Shown: in pieces, positions 21,864 to 33,000 of the stretch | Position numbering within the stretch: position 1 is the first letter of the stretch | Layout of the letters: every line of letters starts with the position of its first letter | Source of the DNA: Coffea arabica | Taxonomy: Eukaryota; Streptophyta; Magnoliopsida; Gentianales; Rubiaceae | Direction: 5' to 3' | Length of the DNA stretch: 64,000 bases | Assembly: GCF_036785885.1 (NCBI RefSeq) | Contig: NC_092316.1 | Location: 29,629,001 to 29,693,000, forward strand | The notes under the pieces: model-generated | The model's database searches: none | Seen by the model: the letters and a program-made list of their open reading frames with translations, nothing else | What the model was told of the DNA's origin: nothing | Made by a program: the position numbers and the translations under genes

Positions 21864-24347
21864 CATTGTCCAACCTTCTTATCCCCAAAATTGCACCATT
21901 CTTCCTCATTATTTCTGCTGAAGAGCCGAGAGAGAGAGAGAGCAAAAACAAGAGAAAAGCTTCTCCATTTCTTCTTGAATCAAGTCACAAAGTGAGGAAA
22001 CAAAGAAACTAAACCGATTAAAGGCACCCTTGAGTGTTTATTGAGTGAGCTATTGGTGAAATTTTGAAGGGGAAGGCTAGGGTTGCTCTTGGTAGACACT
22101 AAGCAAAGTAAGGATGATGATTTCCCCAATTTTTACTCTTAATCTTGTTTAAATTAGCTTAGCATCTCAAGATTGTGATGAATTACGGTTGTTATCATGT
22201 TTTGGGTAATTTTTCCTTTTGTTACATGAGTTAGGGTTTAATAAATTTCTGCCTAAACTTGATGTATGATGAATATATGTTGTATCCAAGGTTATATAGG
22301 GGGTTTTGGTAGCAAGTGGAGTAAGAAATTAAGAAAGTTATCATTGAAACCAAAAGATTTCAGATTTCTGGAAAATTGTCACTAGGTTCTGCCTGTTTTT
22401 ATTGCCCTATGTTAGAGGCCGAATTGGCCTTGTCTTAAAACATGAAAGTTGTAGGAAATGACATTTTAGAGGTGCCTGCAAAATTTCAACTCAATCGGAG
22501 TAACGTAACCCATGAAAAGATCAAAATACCCTCACTATTTTAGGAAATTTCCAGTGTTCCGTTTTCGTCAGTTCATCCAGTTCATCACGTTTTTCCACTA
22601 GGATCCGTACTGATTTAGCTTTTTACAAAAACGTGAAATTTGTAGTATTCTGAGTTAGCTTTCAAACGCCTCTAAGAACACCTGAATCGGACTTTTGTAA
22701 CCTGAGATATGACCATTACAGTACAATGCGGTTAGACAGCCGACGAGTTAGATTTTAGTTCTGTAAATTGAGGATTTGACTAAGTTACATTGGAAACCGG
22801 ACTACGTGACCTTCATAAACATTGTAGCCCTGTGTCTTAGCTTCGAAACGGCATAAGTTGTGCCTCAATCTGATAAGCGTAGCCTCAGATTTGTTATTTC
22901 CGCATCCACACGTCAAATCTGTCTTTTGCTAGATTGTATTTCCGCACTTGTTATTACTTTGATTCTTGTTCTTATGATGTTATGAGCCTATGGAATGGCT
23001 ATTGACTTGAATTTATGATATGTATGACTTTGGGATTGGCTGAGGAAAAATAATGAAGCCAAAATGACTGAAAAATTAGGTAAACACAAAGGGCGTGCTG
23101 CCTAAATTTTCGCTCGAGGGCTAGGTTTCTATTTGGCCAACACCATGACCGGCTTTCCATTTTAAAACATGATTTTTCATCCTTGGGTTCAAACAACCCT
23201 CTTCTTACTTGAAACTCATCTTTACACGTTTTACTCCTAATTAGTCCAGTTTCTTTGTTTCCCTTAAATGTTCTGCTCGATAAACTGTAATATGTTTTCT
23301 TGTTCAACCTTAGGTTTCATTGGTGACTAAGGGTAATATCCGGAAGGATATTTTGCACGTTATTTTGCATAACTAGGTGAGTGTTCCTTGTTTGTTATAT
23401 TTTCTTGACTTATTGGTTTGTTATTATTGATTGATAATGTGTTAAATGCTTTCATTGATTGTTAAAATGAGTTTTTTCAGGCGAGTGTGTACTTTATCAC
23501 ACTCGACCTAAATAAATGTGAAATTCTCAAAAATTGAATGATTGGAACGTTACTTGTGCATGAATGTAAGCCTTTTGGCTGAATTGGGCCCTGCCCTTCG
23601 TTACCGATCGACTCGAGCCATAAGCGGACTCGGTCGGGCGATATGGTGACCCTGGGTGAATTTGGTATACTCGAGTATTACCTTGTAGTCCGGCTACGTT
23701 CGGATGGTGGAGTCCGGTCAACGTCCGGATGGGTGGAGTCCGATCAATGTCCGGAAAGGGATGAACGAACGAACGAAGGCACGAGGGTTTTATTTCTCAA
23801 AAAGGAAATTTCAAATAATTGGAGGAATAAGGGGAAATGTCAGGGGAACGAACGAAAGAACGAATAGCTCCATGTGAGCCCGTATCCTTTTAATGAATGT
23901 TACTATTGCTTTCCATTGTAAATGTTTCTTGAATTATTGATACTCCATGTTTAATGTGTTGAATTGATTGTTTGATTAGCTGTTCGGAACCTCACTGAGC
24001 TTTTAGCTCACCCCTTTAGTTTTGTTTTCCTTAACAGGGGACGGCGAGCAGGATGAGAGCATAGACTAGCCTAGTCTAGGTCTTTTGTTTCTTTTGTAAT
24101 GGTTCTCGCCCTAGTGCTTGGCACGGGCTGGTTGTATGGTGAAGTGAGACCCTTTTTACATTTGATGGCTGTACTTCCTTTTGAGATAGCAATGTATATA
24201 AGTTCCACTTTAAATTCGGATTGCTGCCTTATTTATTCTTGTGATTTATTTTGGATTTGATTAAGGAACGACTGAGTCCCGGCGAGAGCCGGGCAGACGA
24301 CCCGCTAAACTCTGGGGTACGCCCTAGGGGGAGGTGGGGCCGTCACA
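21864..24347 (+). repeat. 3' LTR of TR-GAG, second part
   Basis: Resumes the LTR after the nested insertion, starting with the duplicated CATTG, and runs to GGGGCCGTCACA. It matches 13370-15846. Differences from the 5' LTR are single substitutions and very short indels, for example at the GA-rich tract near 21930. Confidence 0.94.
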
Positions 24348-24517
24348 TAAACAATATAGCATGTTTATCAATCTTGTCAAAATTTTACAAATATACCAAG
24401 TTTGAGTAGCTATTTCAATTTTCTCATAAGTACAATTTTAAATGTTCAAGTATGTATTAACCTACAAAAGAATGAATATGGCAGGTAATTGTCCCTTTTA
24501 TCTTTTGTAGAGTATAC

Positions 24518-24582
24518 CTGCCGGTTTTAGTTTGGAGTGGCCAAGAACTTTCATCAAATCCCTGAGAAAGCACTTTCTGCAG
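24518..24582 (-). pseudogene. Exon-like fragment of unknown gene
   Basis: 65 bp open on the minus strand between a good acceptor (gggttcAG) and donor (GTATACT). It encodes KVLSQGFDESSWPLQTKTG. I do not recognise the family. It lies on the same strand as the other captured exons and may be from UGPase-unrelated captured DNA. Confidence 0.3.
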
Positions 24583-25384
24583 CTGAACCCTAATAGATCA
24601 ACAATAATAGGAAAACAATAATAAATCATCTAAAAATATAGAATACAGGGAAAACAAAAGGCAGAAAGTTAAAGAAGACATTATTCTAAATGCAAAGGCT
24701 GGTTCGATATTGAAAAAGAAGTAAATTTGCATCACTAATCGGAGGCAGAAGCCATACTAACACAAATAATAGTCATCTTTAGATGGATTTTATCGGACAA
24801 AAAACCAAAGGAAAATTTCAGGGCAGAAAAATCAAAACAAACAACCATGAAACAAGCAAAAAGAACAGCTGATAATTACAAAAAGTAGCAACACCACAAT
24901 AGTTCAAACATGGAAGGAAAAAAAATGGAGAGAAATGACAAAATAATGAAGGCAGTACCTTAAAGGACTTAAGATTCTTCAATGCTAGCAGCTATCACCA
25001 CTATTAAAAACACCAAACCATCCATTCACCATACTATGCCACTTATATGCCCCCAACCCCACCTTTTCCCTTTTCCTGAAACGAATATTGACCCCCATAC
25101 CTAGAATAAGCAAGTTTGAGCCTAAGCTCTATCCTTGAGGCTTTATTAGTTCTGCATTTTATTTTTCCTTATAAATGGCATTATTGTAAAGAAAGAGCAA
25201 TCAACATAAAAGTTAGTTTAAGTAGAAAAAACCCAATTAACTTACTAAACAAAACTTACACAGTCATCATGCCTTCCTTAAGAAAATTTATGTAGTTTGT
25301 AAATTTCAGTAAACATGTAAATTTAACTTAAAAATGCATGCAATAACTAAATCGCAAACAATTGACAAGATAATGAACAAGAAT

Positions 25385-25600
25385 GCCTGAAATGATACCA
25401 TGAAGATGATCCTCCAATGATCCCAAGGGCATGAACTAATAGACAAGTAGCCTCTGGTCCCTATTAGCACAGTAACCAATTAAATTTACAAGGTTAGAAT
25501 GATATAAAAGACTGAACATAAGAACATCAACCAAAAATTCCCGGTTACCTTAAAGTCTATTTCTATCCAATTGCTTAACTGCAACAACCTATCCATTCCA
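25385..25600 (-). pseudogene. PBS1-like receptor-like cytoplasmic kinase (RLCK VII) fragment
   Basis: Read on the minus strand, one frame gives VVAVKQLDRNRL, a stop, then [35 protein letters not shown], a stop, and FMPLGSLEDHLHG. This is the N-lobe of a PBS1/PBL-type kinase, with the VAIK-like lysine, helix C, hinge and GSLEDHL. At least three in-frame stops and a frame change at its start show that it is dead. The rest of the kinase is missing. Known members act in immune signalling below receptor kinases; this fragment has no such function. Confidence 0.82.
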
Positions 25601-26103
25601 GTAATCCAATTAATTAGCAATAATAAACTTGAAAAGCAGCCAGAAAAATTTCGGTAGAGGCACTTCTAATAAAATCAATATTGCAATTCTAAAAAAATTT
25701 CAGGAAAATTCAGAAAAAAAATCCTATGAAATGAAATAATTAGGAAAAAAATTAGAGAAAACCGCACATACCTCACTCTACTACTTTACCTTGAAGATCT
25801 GGGATTGAATATTTTCTTTCAGATCATCTCTAAGAGGGCCACCACATATCTACACTCTAGCTGCATTCCAGAAAAAACAAGACAAAACATCGACGCAACC
25901 AAATAGAAAAGAGAAAAATAATCACTAATTAACGGAAAGTAACGGAAGAACCGAGGTAGTACCTGAAACAATAGAGAGGAAGCAGCAGTCAATGCTTCAC
26001 TCTCGGTTCTATATTTGACCGAAAAATAAAAGTCAACAAATCAAAAGTAATCCCAGCCAAGACAAAGTCGGCAGTCTCTCAGCCAAGGAACGAAAATAAA
26101 AGA

Positions 26104-29100
26104 TGTGACAGCCCCACCTTCCTCTAAGGCGAACCAAAGGGGTTAGCGGATTGCCTGCCCAGCTCTCGCCAGGACTAACGGTGCAGATTAGAGCTATCTA
26201 ATGCTTTCCGGAACTTACCAACGAGCGTAAGCAAGTCAAAATGGCAAAATAACCCAAAATAAGAAAAATGAAATCCGGAGTCGGCCATGATAGTAACCGA
26301 CCCGTCAGAACCCAACCAAAAGAGCACGCAAACATTCACATCTGAACTTTAGCGATTACAATCCAAAATGACATACAAAAGATTTCAAAAGTTAATACAT
26401 ATACACGGTTTGCCAAATCAAAAGAGAAAACGCCCCAAAAGTACACTTAGGATTTTAATACATGAGCTATACAAAAGATATGTTCAACTAGCTCAATTTG
26501 GCAGCCATTTGTCAAATCCAGACCAAAAGGGTTTATTTTCCTGTAAGGAAGACAAAAGGAACAGAATGGGGTGAGCTTGCGCTCAATGAGGTACCAAACA
26601 GATAGCATTAAAATCATGGCATTTCACATTTAACAAATCAGATACACAAGCCAGATGTAAAGTAAAGTAACTAATGATTCACATAGGAAGGATACAGGTG
26701 GCTCTCAGGAGCCAAATTTCCAGCGCAGTACTTGATCCAAACCGGTTGACTCTCCGTCAACGTATATAGAACCAACGCGTCCGTACACCCACTTCGCACC
26801 GAATTCCGTCCACCAAACACCCCTTTACCGGGCCCGCTCACCTCAAACGAACAAAATGGTAATACTCGAGTATACCCGGAATCAAGGGTCTCAATACCCA
26901 AAATCCCCGAACAGACTACCGTGGTTCATTATCTAATCGTCCAGGCCCTTGCCAGCCCGACTCGAATAACTTAGCCACAGGACTGAGCTCATAGGTCATA
27001 GAAATCCGAACAGATGCAGACACAGATAACAGATTCAAATTTTGCATAGTAAATTGGCATATGAACAGACAAGAGAACGAGTGTGATAAAGTACACCCTC
27101 GTCTCAAACAAATAAACAGATTGCAGAGCAGAAATCAAGTTAAACAGCAATGGAGGGGAGTGGTACACTCACCGGCTCAACTTCAAAAGTTTTCACTTCA
27201 GATTGGCCTTAATCGCCAAGAAATCCTAAAATAATCAAAATAAACCAATTGAAGGTTTCACTTCCAGAATCGAGTAAACAGAATGCACATGTGAGGCTCG
27301 ACTACTAGTCGCATGCCTCGCCAAATAATTACTAATGCAGGGGTGCAAAACATGATTTTTGGGAACAAAAAGGTAACATGAAGACGTAGGTTCAACAACC
27401 CAAAAGCCCTTCATTTCTACCAAAAGGCAAATCCAACTTAAAGGAACCAAACGGCCTAGAAAATCGGGCAGCACTTCCCCTAAATTTGCTAACTCTCCAG
27501 CCATCATGGCTTCATTATTTCCTCAAATCAGTCCCAACATCTCACACAAAAGTCATCTCATTTCCCAAAAACCGTTCACTAGGCTCAAAGTAGTACGAGT
27601 ACAAAAGTTAGCTAGGAAATGACCGGAATGAAAGCAAGCCTTAAAACATGCAAACAAGTACAAGGAGACTCGATAACGAGTCATAAACCAATGCCAAATA
27701 TGACCCCAATAGGGTTCCATAAGCATGTACAATCATTAGAGAAAACCAGAAAATTCAGAAATGCACTTAGCTTTGGCCCTGAAAAAATAGTTTTTTGACT
27801 TCTTTTTGCGGTAATGGCACCAAATGCCCTATGATTATCGGATGAAGGTGTAAGACCCACCATTTTGAAGCTAAAAGACAGGGTTACAACATCACAGAAG
27901 GCCACTCAACCCAGTTTTGAGTGCAAACAGGTCAAAAATGCAAGATACTACATCAAAAGGTAAAACAGATTCACCAAAACGCATTTTAGCGGAAATATCA
28001 TAACTCAGGCTCTACAAGTTCAAATCCAGAAATTCCAAAACCAGTTGAAATCTAAGAAACAGGGATAAATTTCATCAGAAGGCCTCAACAACTCATTCGG
28101 AAGCAATCCAGACCAAAACAACCAATTACAGAAGCAAATCCCAATTTCGGGTAAAACCAGAATAGCAATAGTAATTTCAACTTATCTCATTCTACACTAC
28201 TCCGATTGACCTGAAATTTTGTAGGCACCTATAAAATATCATTCCCTACAACTTTCATGTTTTGAGCTAAGGCCAATTCGGCCTCTATCTATGACCTAAA
28301 ATTTCGGACAGAATGAAGAACCAAAGAACCCTAATTTTCCAGATTTCTTCCAAAACAGAAATTACTTGCAATCTTCCACTTTTTCCACCTTCTAGAATCA
28401 TTATATACCATTTCCAATCATCATGGATAGCCACAGCATCTTGATCAAATTAAACCAGAAAAATCACCAATAAATTAAAAACTTCACCAATTCATCTCAA
28501 ACCAAGAAATAAACCACAAATTTCAGCACTTTAGCTACCACTAAGCACAACTTAAGCTTCATTAAGTGTAGGAGGAAGTTCAAACACCACTTACCTAGAA
28601 CACAAGAGAGGGAGAGTTGTAGGACACCTTAGCTTCCTTGAACACTTCCACAAAATCACTTGCACCAAATGGAGGGATTTTATGGAGTAGAAATAAATTT
28701 AAACAATTGTTTTGGAGGATTTGAGCTAGTTGGAAGCTTGAAAATTGGAGAAGTTTTCTTTCTTTTCCTAGAGAGAGAGCCGGCCAAGAAGTTGAAGACA
28801 AGAATGAATTTTGTGTGATTTTTGAGATATTTAAACAATTGGTCAAAAGTCAAGAAAATGAATAGTTGTCCTACAAGTGCCACCACTCACCAAGTGACAC
28901 TTGTCACTACATTTAAAGCATTTCTATCCTTTAAGTCTCTCTCACATCAATCATATCTCAACCTCTACTTATCTCTTAACACCCGATAAATTTCAACCAG
29001 TATCCGAAACTTAACCTAATTGGCCGAATTTTTCCGAACTTTTCGCGCTAGTGGGTCCCACGTCCACAATGGATTCTTAATTTTTCAAAAACTCTCCAAT

Positions 29101-29238
29101 ACTAGAAAAATCATCTAAAAACTATAATTACTCATAAAATTCACCAGGAGAATTTTCCTAAGCCAGAAAATGCAGAAAACATGCCATTAAAGGAAATAAA
29201 CCCTAGGAAAATTATTAGGGGATTGACGGGTTCTCACA
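26104..29238 (-). repeat. LTR of array unit 1 (3135 bp, outermost)
   Basis: Plus-strand start TGTGACAGCCCCACC, end GGGTTCTCACA; then the complement of the polypurine tract. It carries the same internal landmarks as the other LTRs: box at 27079-27097, TGAGC-GCAA-GCTCA hairpin at 26572-26585, and pyrimidine tract (minus strand) at 26540-26556. About ten substitutions set its first 1.2 kb (26104 to about 27314) apart from units 2-8; the rest matches them. Confidence 0.94.
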
Positions 29239-29251
29239 CTCTCTCCCCCTT
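29239..29251 (-). promoter_or_regulatory. Polypurine tract of array unit 1
   Basis: The complement reads TAAGGGGGAGAGAG directly before the LTR start TGTGAGA. It is preceded on that strand by the inverted repeat GAATTTCG/CGAAATTC (29256-29275). The tract recurs in every complete unit at +3989 steps. Confidence 0.9.
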
Positions 29252-29362
29252 AAAAGAATTTCGTCCTCGAAATTCCTTATCATTGACTACTCCGGGATTA
29301 AATTGAACATTATACTTAGCTAACAGATCTGTACCCCTTCACTGGCCAGGTTCAGTAAATTC

Positions 29363-29401
29363 TTACCTTCCACGTCCCTGACCACTCCGTGTACCTTCCA
29401 T
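29363..29401 (-). pseudogene. Vestigial gag start: 12-codon frame MEGTRSGQGRGR
   Basis: The ATG at 29401-29399 is followed by 12 Arg/Gly-rich codons resembling the Gag N-terminus of the nearby TR-GAG element (MDGRRGRGRG), and then TAA. The rest of gag and all of pol are deleted, and the sequence passes within about 110 bp to the polypurine tract. The same 12 codons recur at every unit (33352, 37341, 41330 and so on). Confidence 0.6.
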
Positions 29402-29907
29402 GAGTTTTACTTGGTTTAGGCAATAATACTAAACCAAAATAAGCACGATGCATGTAAGTAACACTCAAAACTTTTATGGTAACACACATTTATACATTCC
29501 AAACAAGATCAAAACATATATATACAAGCCGGTCAAAATTAAGCCACACACATATATACAGCCAGTTAAGTCAAGTACAAACATAGACGATCCACCGAGG
29601 AATGGCCTTTCTAGTTCACCAAATCCTTTCTAACCTAGACTCTCATATCTTTCGTATCCGAGCGCAAGAATCCCATCTAAGATAATTCACAACTCGAGCC
29701 GGCCGGTCCCAAGAGTAAACCATCCTTATTAAAGATTCCTACCCGACATACATACCTAGCTTCCTCGAGTCCCCTGATAATGATTCGTACACTTATCACA
29801 TGCTCGATTCATAACTTATGCTCAAACGAGCACTTAGACATATTCATGAAATTAGGACCACAACACCACTTGGCCCAGTATCACTCCGCGCAGAGACCAC
29901 GCGAAGT

Positions 29908-29930
29908 GGCTCTGATACCACCTGTGACAG
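29908..29930 (-). promoter_or_regulatory. Second (inner) primer-binding site with LTR-end remnant
   Basis: The minus strand reads CTGTCACA then GGTGGTATCAGAGCC. The first 8 bases equal the true LTR 3' end of unit 1, followed by the Met-tRNA complement. It lies 170 bp inside the outer site at 30078-30092. The leader hairpin (29884-29906) begins one base after it, so this may be the original leader. Confidence 0.85.
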
Positions 29931-30077
29931 TTCTCAGGGTCACATCACAGGGTACCTATCAGCTTGCAACCCGCACGCGGGCATCCCCTACGGAGAGTTT
30001 CGCTTCGTGACTCTTCACGAACGAGAGGCTCAGGGCTTTTCCAGACGAAAGACGTAAAGTCCCAACTGTCGGCATAT

Positions 30078-30092
30078 GGCTCTGATACCACC
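30078..30092 (-). promoter_or_regulatory. Outer primer-binding site of array unit 1
   Basis: The minus strand reads GGTGGTATCAGAGCC directly after the LTR terminus ...GCTATCACA, which belongs to the LTR of unit 2. It is the complement of initiator Met tRNA and recurs every 3989 bp. Confidence 0.9.
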
Positions 30093-33000
30093 TGTGATAG
30101 CCCCACCTTCCTCTAAGGCGAACCAAAGGGGTTAGCGGACTGCCTGCCCAACTCTCGCCAGGACTAACGGTGCAGATTAGAGCTATCTAATGCGTTCCGG
30201 AACTTACCAACGAGCGTAAGCAAGTCAAAATGGCAAAATAACCCAAAATAAGAAAAATGAAATCCGGAGTCGGCCATGATAGTAACCGACCCGTCAGAAC
30301 CCAACCGAAAGAGCACGCAAACATTCACATCTGAACTTTAGCGATTACAATCCAAAATGACATACAAAAGATTTCAAAAGTTAATACATATACACGGTTT
30401 GCCAAATCAAAAGAGAAAACGCCCCAAAAGTACACTTAGGGTTTTAATACATGAGCTATACAAAAGATATGTTCAACTAGCTCAATTTGGCAGCCATTTG
30501 TCAAATCCAGACCAAAAGGGTTTATTTTCCTGTAAGGAAGACAAAAGGAACAGAATGGGGTGAGCTTGCGCTCAATGAGGTACCAAACAGATAGCATTAA
30601 AATCATGGCATTTCACATTTAACAAATCAGATACACATGCCAGATGTAAAGTAAAGTAACTAATGATTCACATAGGAAGGATACAGGTGGCTCTCAGGAG
30701 CCAAATTTCCAGCGCAGTACTTGATCCAAACCGGTTGACTCTCCGTCAACGTATATAGAACTAACGCGTCCGTACACCCACTTCGCACCGAATTCCGTCC
30801 ACCAAACACCCCTTTACCGGGCCCGCTCACCTCAAACGAACAAAATGGTAATACTCGAGTATACCCGGAATCAAGGGTCTCAATACCCAAAATCCCCGAA
30901 CAGACTACCGTGGTTCGTTATCTAATCATCCAGGCCCTTGCCAGCCCGACTCGAATAACTTAGCCACAGGACTGAGCTCATAGGTCATAGAAATCCGAAC
31001 AGATGCAGACACAGATAACAGATTCAAATTTTGCATAGTAAATTGGCATATGAACAGACAAGAGAACGAGTGTGATAAAGTACACCCTCGTCTCAAACAA
31101 ATAAACAGATTGCAGAGCAGAAATCAAGTTAAACAGCAATGGAGGGGAGTGGTACACTCACCGGCTCAACTTCAAAAGTTTTCACTTCAGATTGGCCTTA
31201 ATCGCCAAGAAACCCTAAAATAATCAAAATAAACCAATTGAAGGTTCCATTTCCAGAATCGAGTAAACAGAATGCACATGTGAGGCTCGACTACTAGTCG
31301 TATGCCTCGCCAAATAATTACTAATGCAGGGGTGCAAAACATGATTTTTGGGAACAAAAAGGTAACATGAAGACGTAGGTTCAACAACCCAAAAGCCCTT
31401 CATTTCTACCAAAAGGCAAATCCAACTTAAAGGAACCAAACGGCCTAGAAAATCGGGCAGCACTTCCCCTAAATTTGCTAACTCTCCAGCCATCATGGCT
31501 TCATTATTTCCTCAAATCAGTCCCAACATCTCACACAAAAGTCATCTCATTTCCCAAAAACCGTTCACTAGGCTCAAAGTAGTACGAGTACAAAAGTTAG
31601 CTAGGAAATGACCGGAATGAAAGCAAGCCTTAAAACATGCAAACAAGTACAAGGAGACTCGATAACGAGTCATAAACCAATGCCAAATATGACCCCAATA
31701 GGGTTCCATAAGCATGTACAATCATTAGAGAAAACCAGAAAATTCAGAAATGCACTTAGCTTTGGCCCTGAAAAAATAGTTTTTTGACTTCTTTTTGCGG
31801 TAATGGCACCAAATGCCCTATGATTATCGGATGAAGGTGTAAGACCCACCATTTTGAAGCTAAAAGACAGGGTTACAACATCACAGAAGGCCACTCAACC
31901 CAGTTTTGAGTGTAAACAGGTCAAAAATGCAAGATACTACATCAAAAGGTAAAACAGATTCACCAAAACGCATTTTAGCGGAAATATCATAACTCAGGCT
32001 CTACAAGTTCAAATCCAGAAATTCCAAAACCAGTTGAAATCTAAGAAACAGGGATAAATTTCATCAGAAGGCCTCAACAACTCATTCGGAAGCAATCCAG
32101 ACCAAAACAACCAATTACAGAAGCAAATCCCAATTTCGGGTAAAACCAGAATAGCAATAGTAATTTCAACTTATCTCATTCTACACTACTCCGATTGACC
32201 TGAAATTTTGTAGGCACCTATAAAATATCATTCCCTACAACTTTCATGTTTTGAGCTAAGGCCAATTCGGCCTCTATCTATGACCTAAAATTTCGGACAG
32301 AATGAAGAACCAAAGAACCCTAATTTTCCAGATTTCTTCCAAAACAGAAATTACTTGCAATCTTCCACTTTTTCCACCTTCTAGAATCATTATATACCAT
32401 TTCCAATCATCATGGATAGCCACAGCATCTTGATCAAATTAAACCAGAAAAATCACCAATAAATTAAAAACTTCACCAATTCATCTCAAACCAAGAAATA
32501 AACCACAAATTTCAGCACTTTAGCTACCACTAAGCACAACTTAAGCTTCATTAAGTGTAGGAGGAAGTTCAAACACCACTTACCTAGAACACAAGAGAGG
32601 GAGAGTTGTAGGACACCTTAGCTTCCTTGAACACTTCCACAAAATCACTTGCACCAAATGGAGGGATTTTATGGAGTAGAAATAAATTTAAACAATTGTT
32701 TTGGAGGATTTGAGCTAGTTGGAAGCTTGAAAATTGGAGAAGTTTTCTTTCTTTTCCTAGAGAGAGAGCCGGCCAAGAAGTTGAAGACAAGAATGAATTT
32801 TGTGTGATTTTTGAGATATTTAAACAATTGGTCAAAAGTCAAGAAAATGAATAGTTGTCCTACAAGTGCCACCACTCACCAAGTGACACTTGTCACTACA
32901 TTTAAAGCATTTCTATCCTTTAAGTCTCTCTCACATCAATCATATCTCAACCTCTACTTATCTCTTAACACCCGATAAATTTCAACCAGTATCCGAAACT

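Larger units (their letters stand above)
12825..24347 (+). mobile_element. Gag-only LTR retrotransposon (TR-GAG type, Ty3/gypsy), with nested insertion
   Basis: The order is 5' LTR 12825-15846, primer-binding site, leader, gag 16609-17712, polypurine tract, and 3' LTR 17869-18409 continued at 21864-24347. It has TG...CA ends and TSD TAAAC. The internal region is only 2022 bp and lacks reverse transcriptase, RNase H and integrase, while gag is intact. This matches the non-autonomous TR-GAG class known from plants. The LTRs differ by scattered substitutions, roughly one percent by eye, so the insertion is fairly recent. Without the nested solo LTR the element is about 8.06 kb. It sits inside a UGPase-derived intron of the Helitron. 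Confidence 0.93.
24348..26103 (-). mobile_element. Continuation of the interrupted Helitron / gene-fragment region
   Basis: It begins with the second TAAAC and resumes the sequence that broke off at 12824. It holds an exon-like piece at 24518-24582 and a kinase fragment near 25385-25600. 24583-25384 and 25601-26103 show no recognisable gene; they are AT-rich with short exon-like stretches bounded by GT/AG. The segment ends where the LTR array begins (26104). No TC-type Helitron 5' end could be recognised. Confidence 0.45.
29239..30092 (-). mobile_element. Internal region of array unit 1 (854 bp, non-coding)
   Basis: In minus-strand order: primer-binding site 1 (30079-30092), a 170-bp cassette with two hairpins (30004-30021 and 29970-29981), a second LTR-end/primer-binding-site copy (29908-29930), a leader hairpin (29884-29906), a leader alignable with that of the TR-GAG element (a 'gtatgtcgggtaggaat...gtttactcttg...gtgaattatctta' block at about 29670-29760), the vestigial gag start, and the polypurine tract. 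It is repeated identically, apart from a few substitutions, in all complete units. Confidence 0.88.

Noticed and set aside
24348..26103. Intact host gene between the retroelement and the array
   Set aside because: Exon-like pieces come from different families or are unrecognised, and the kinase piece has stops. No continuous gene model is possible.
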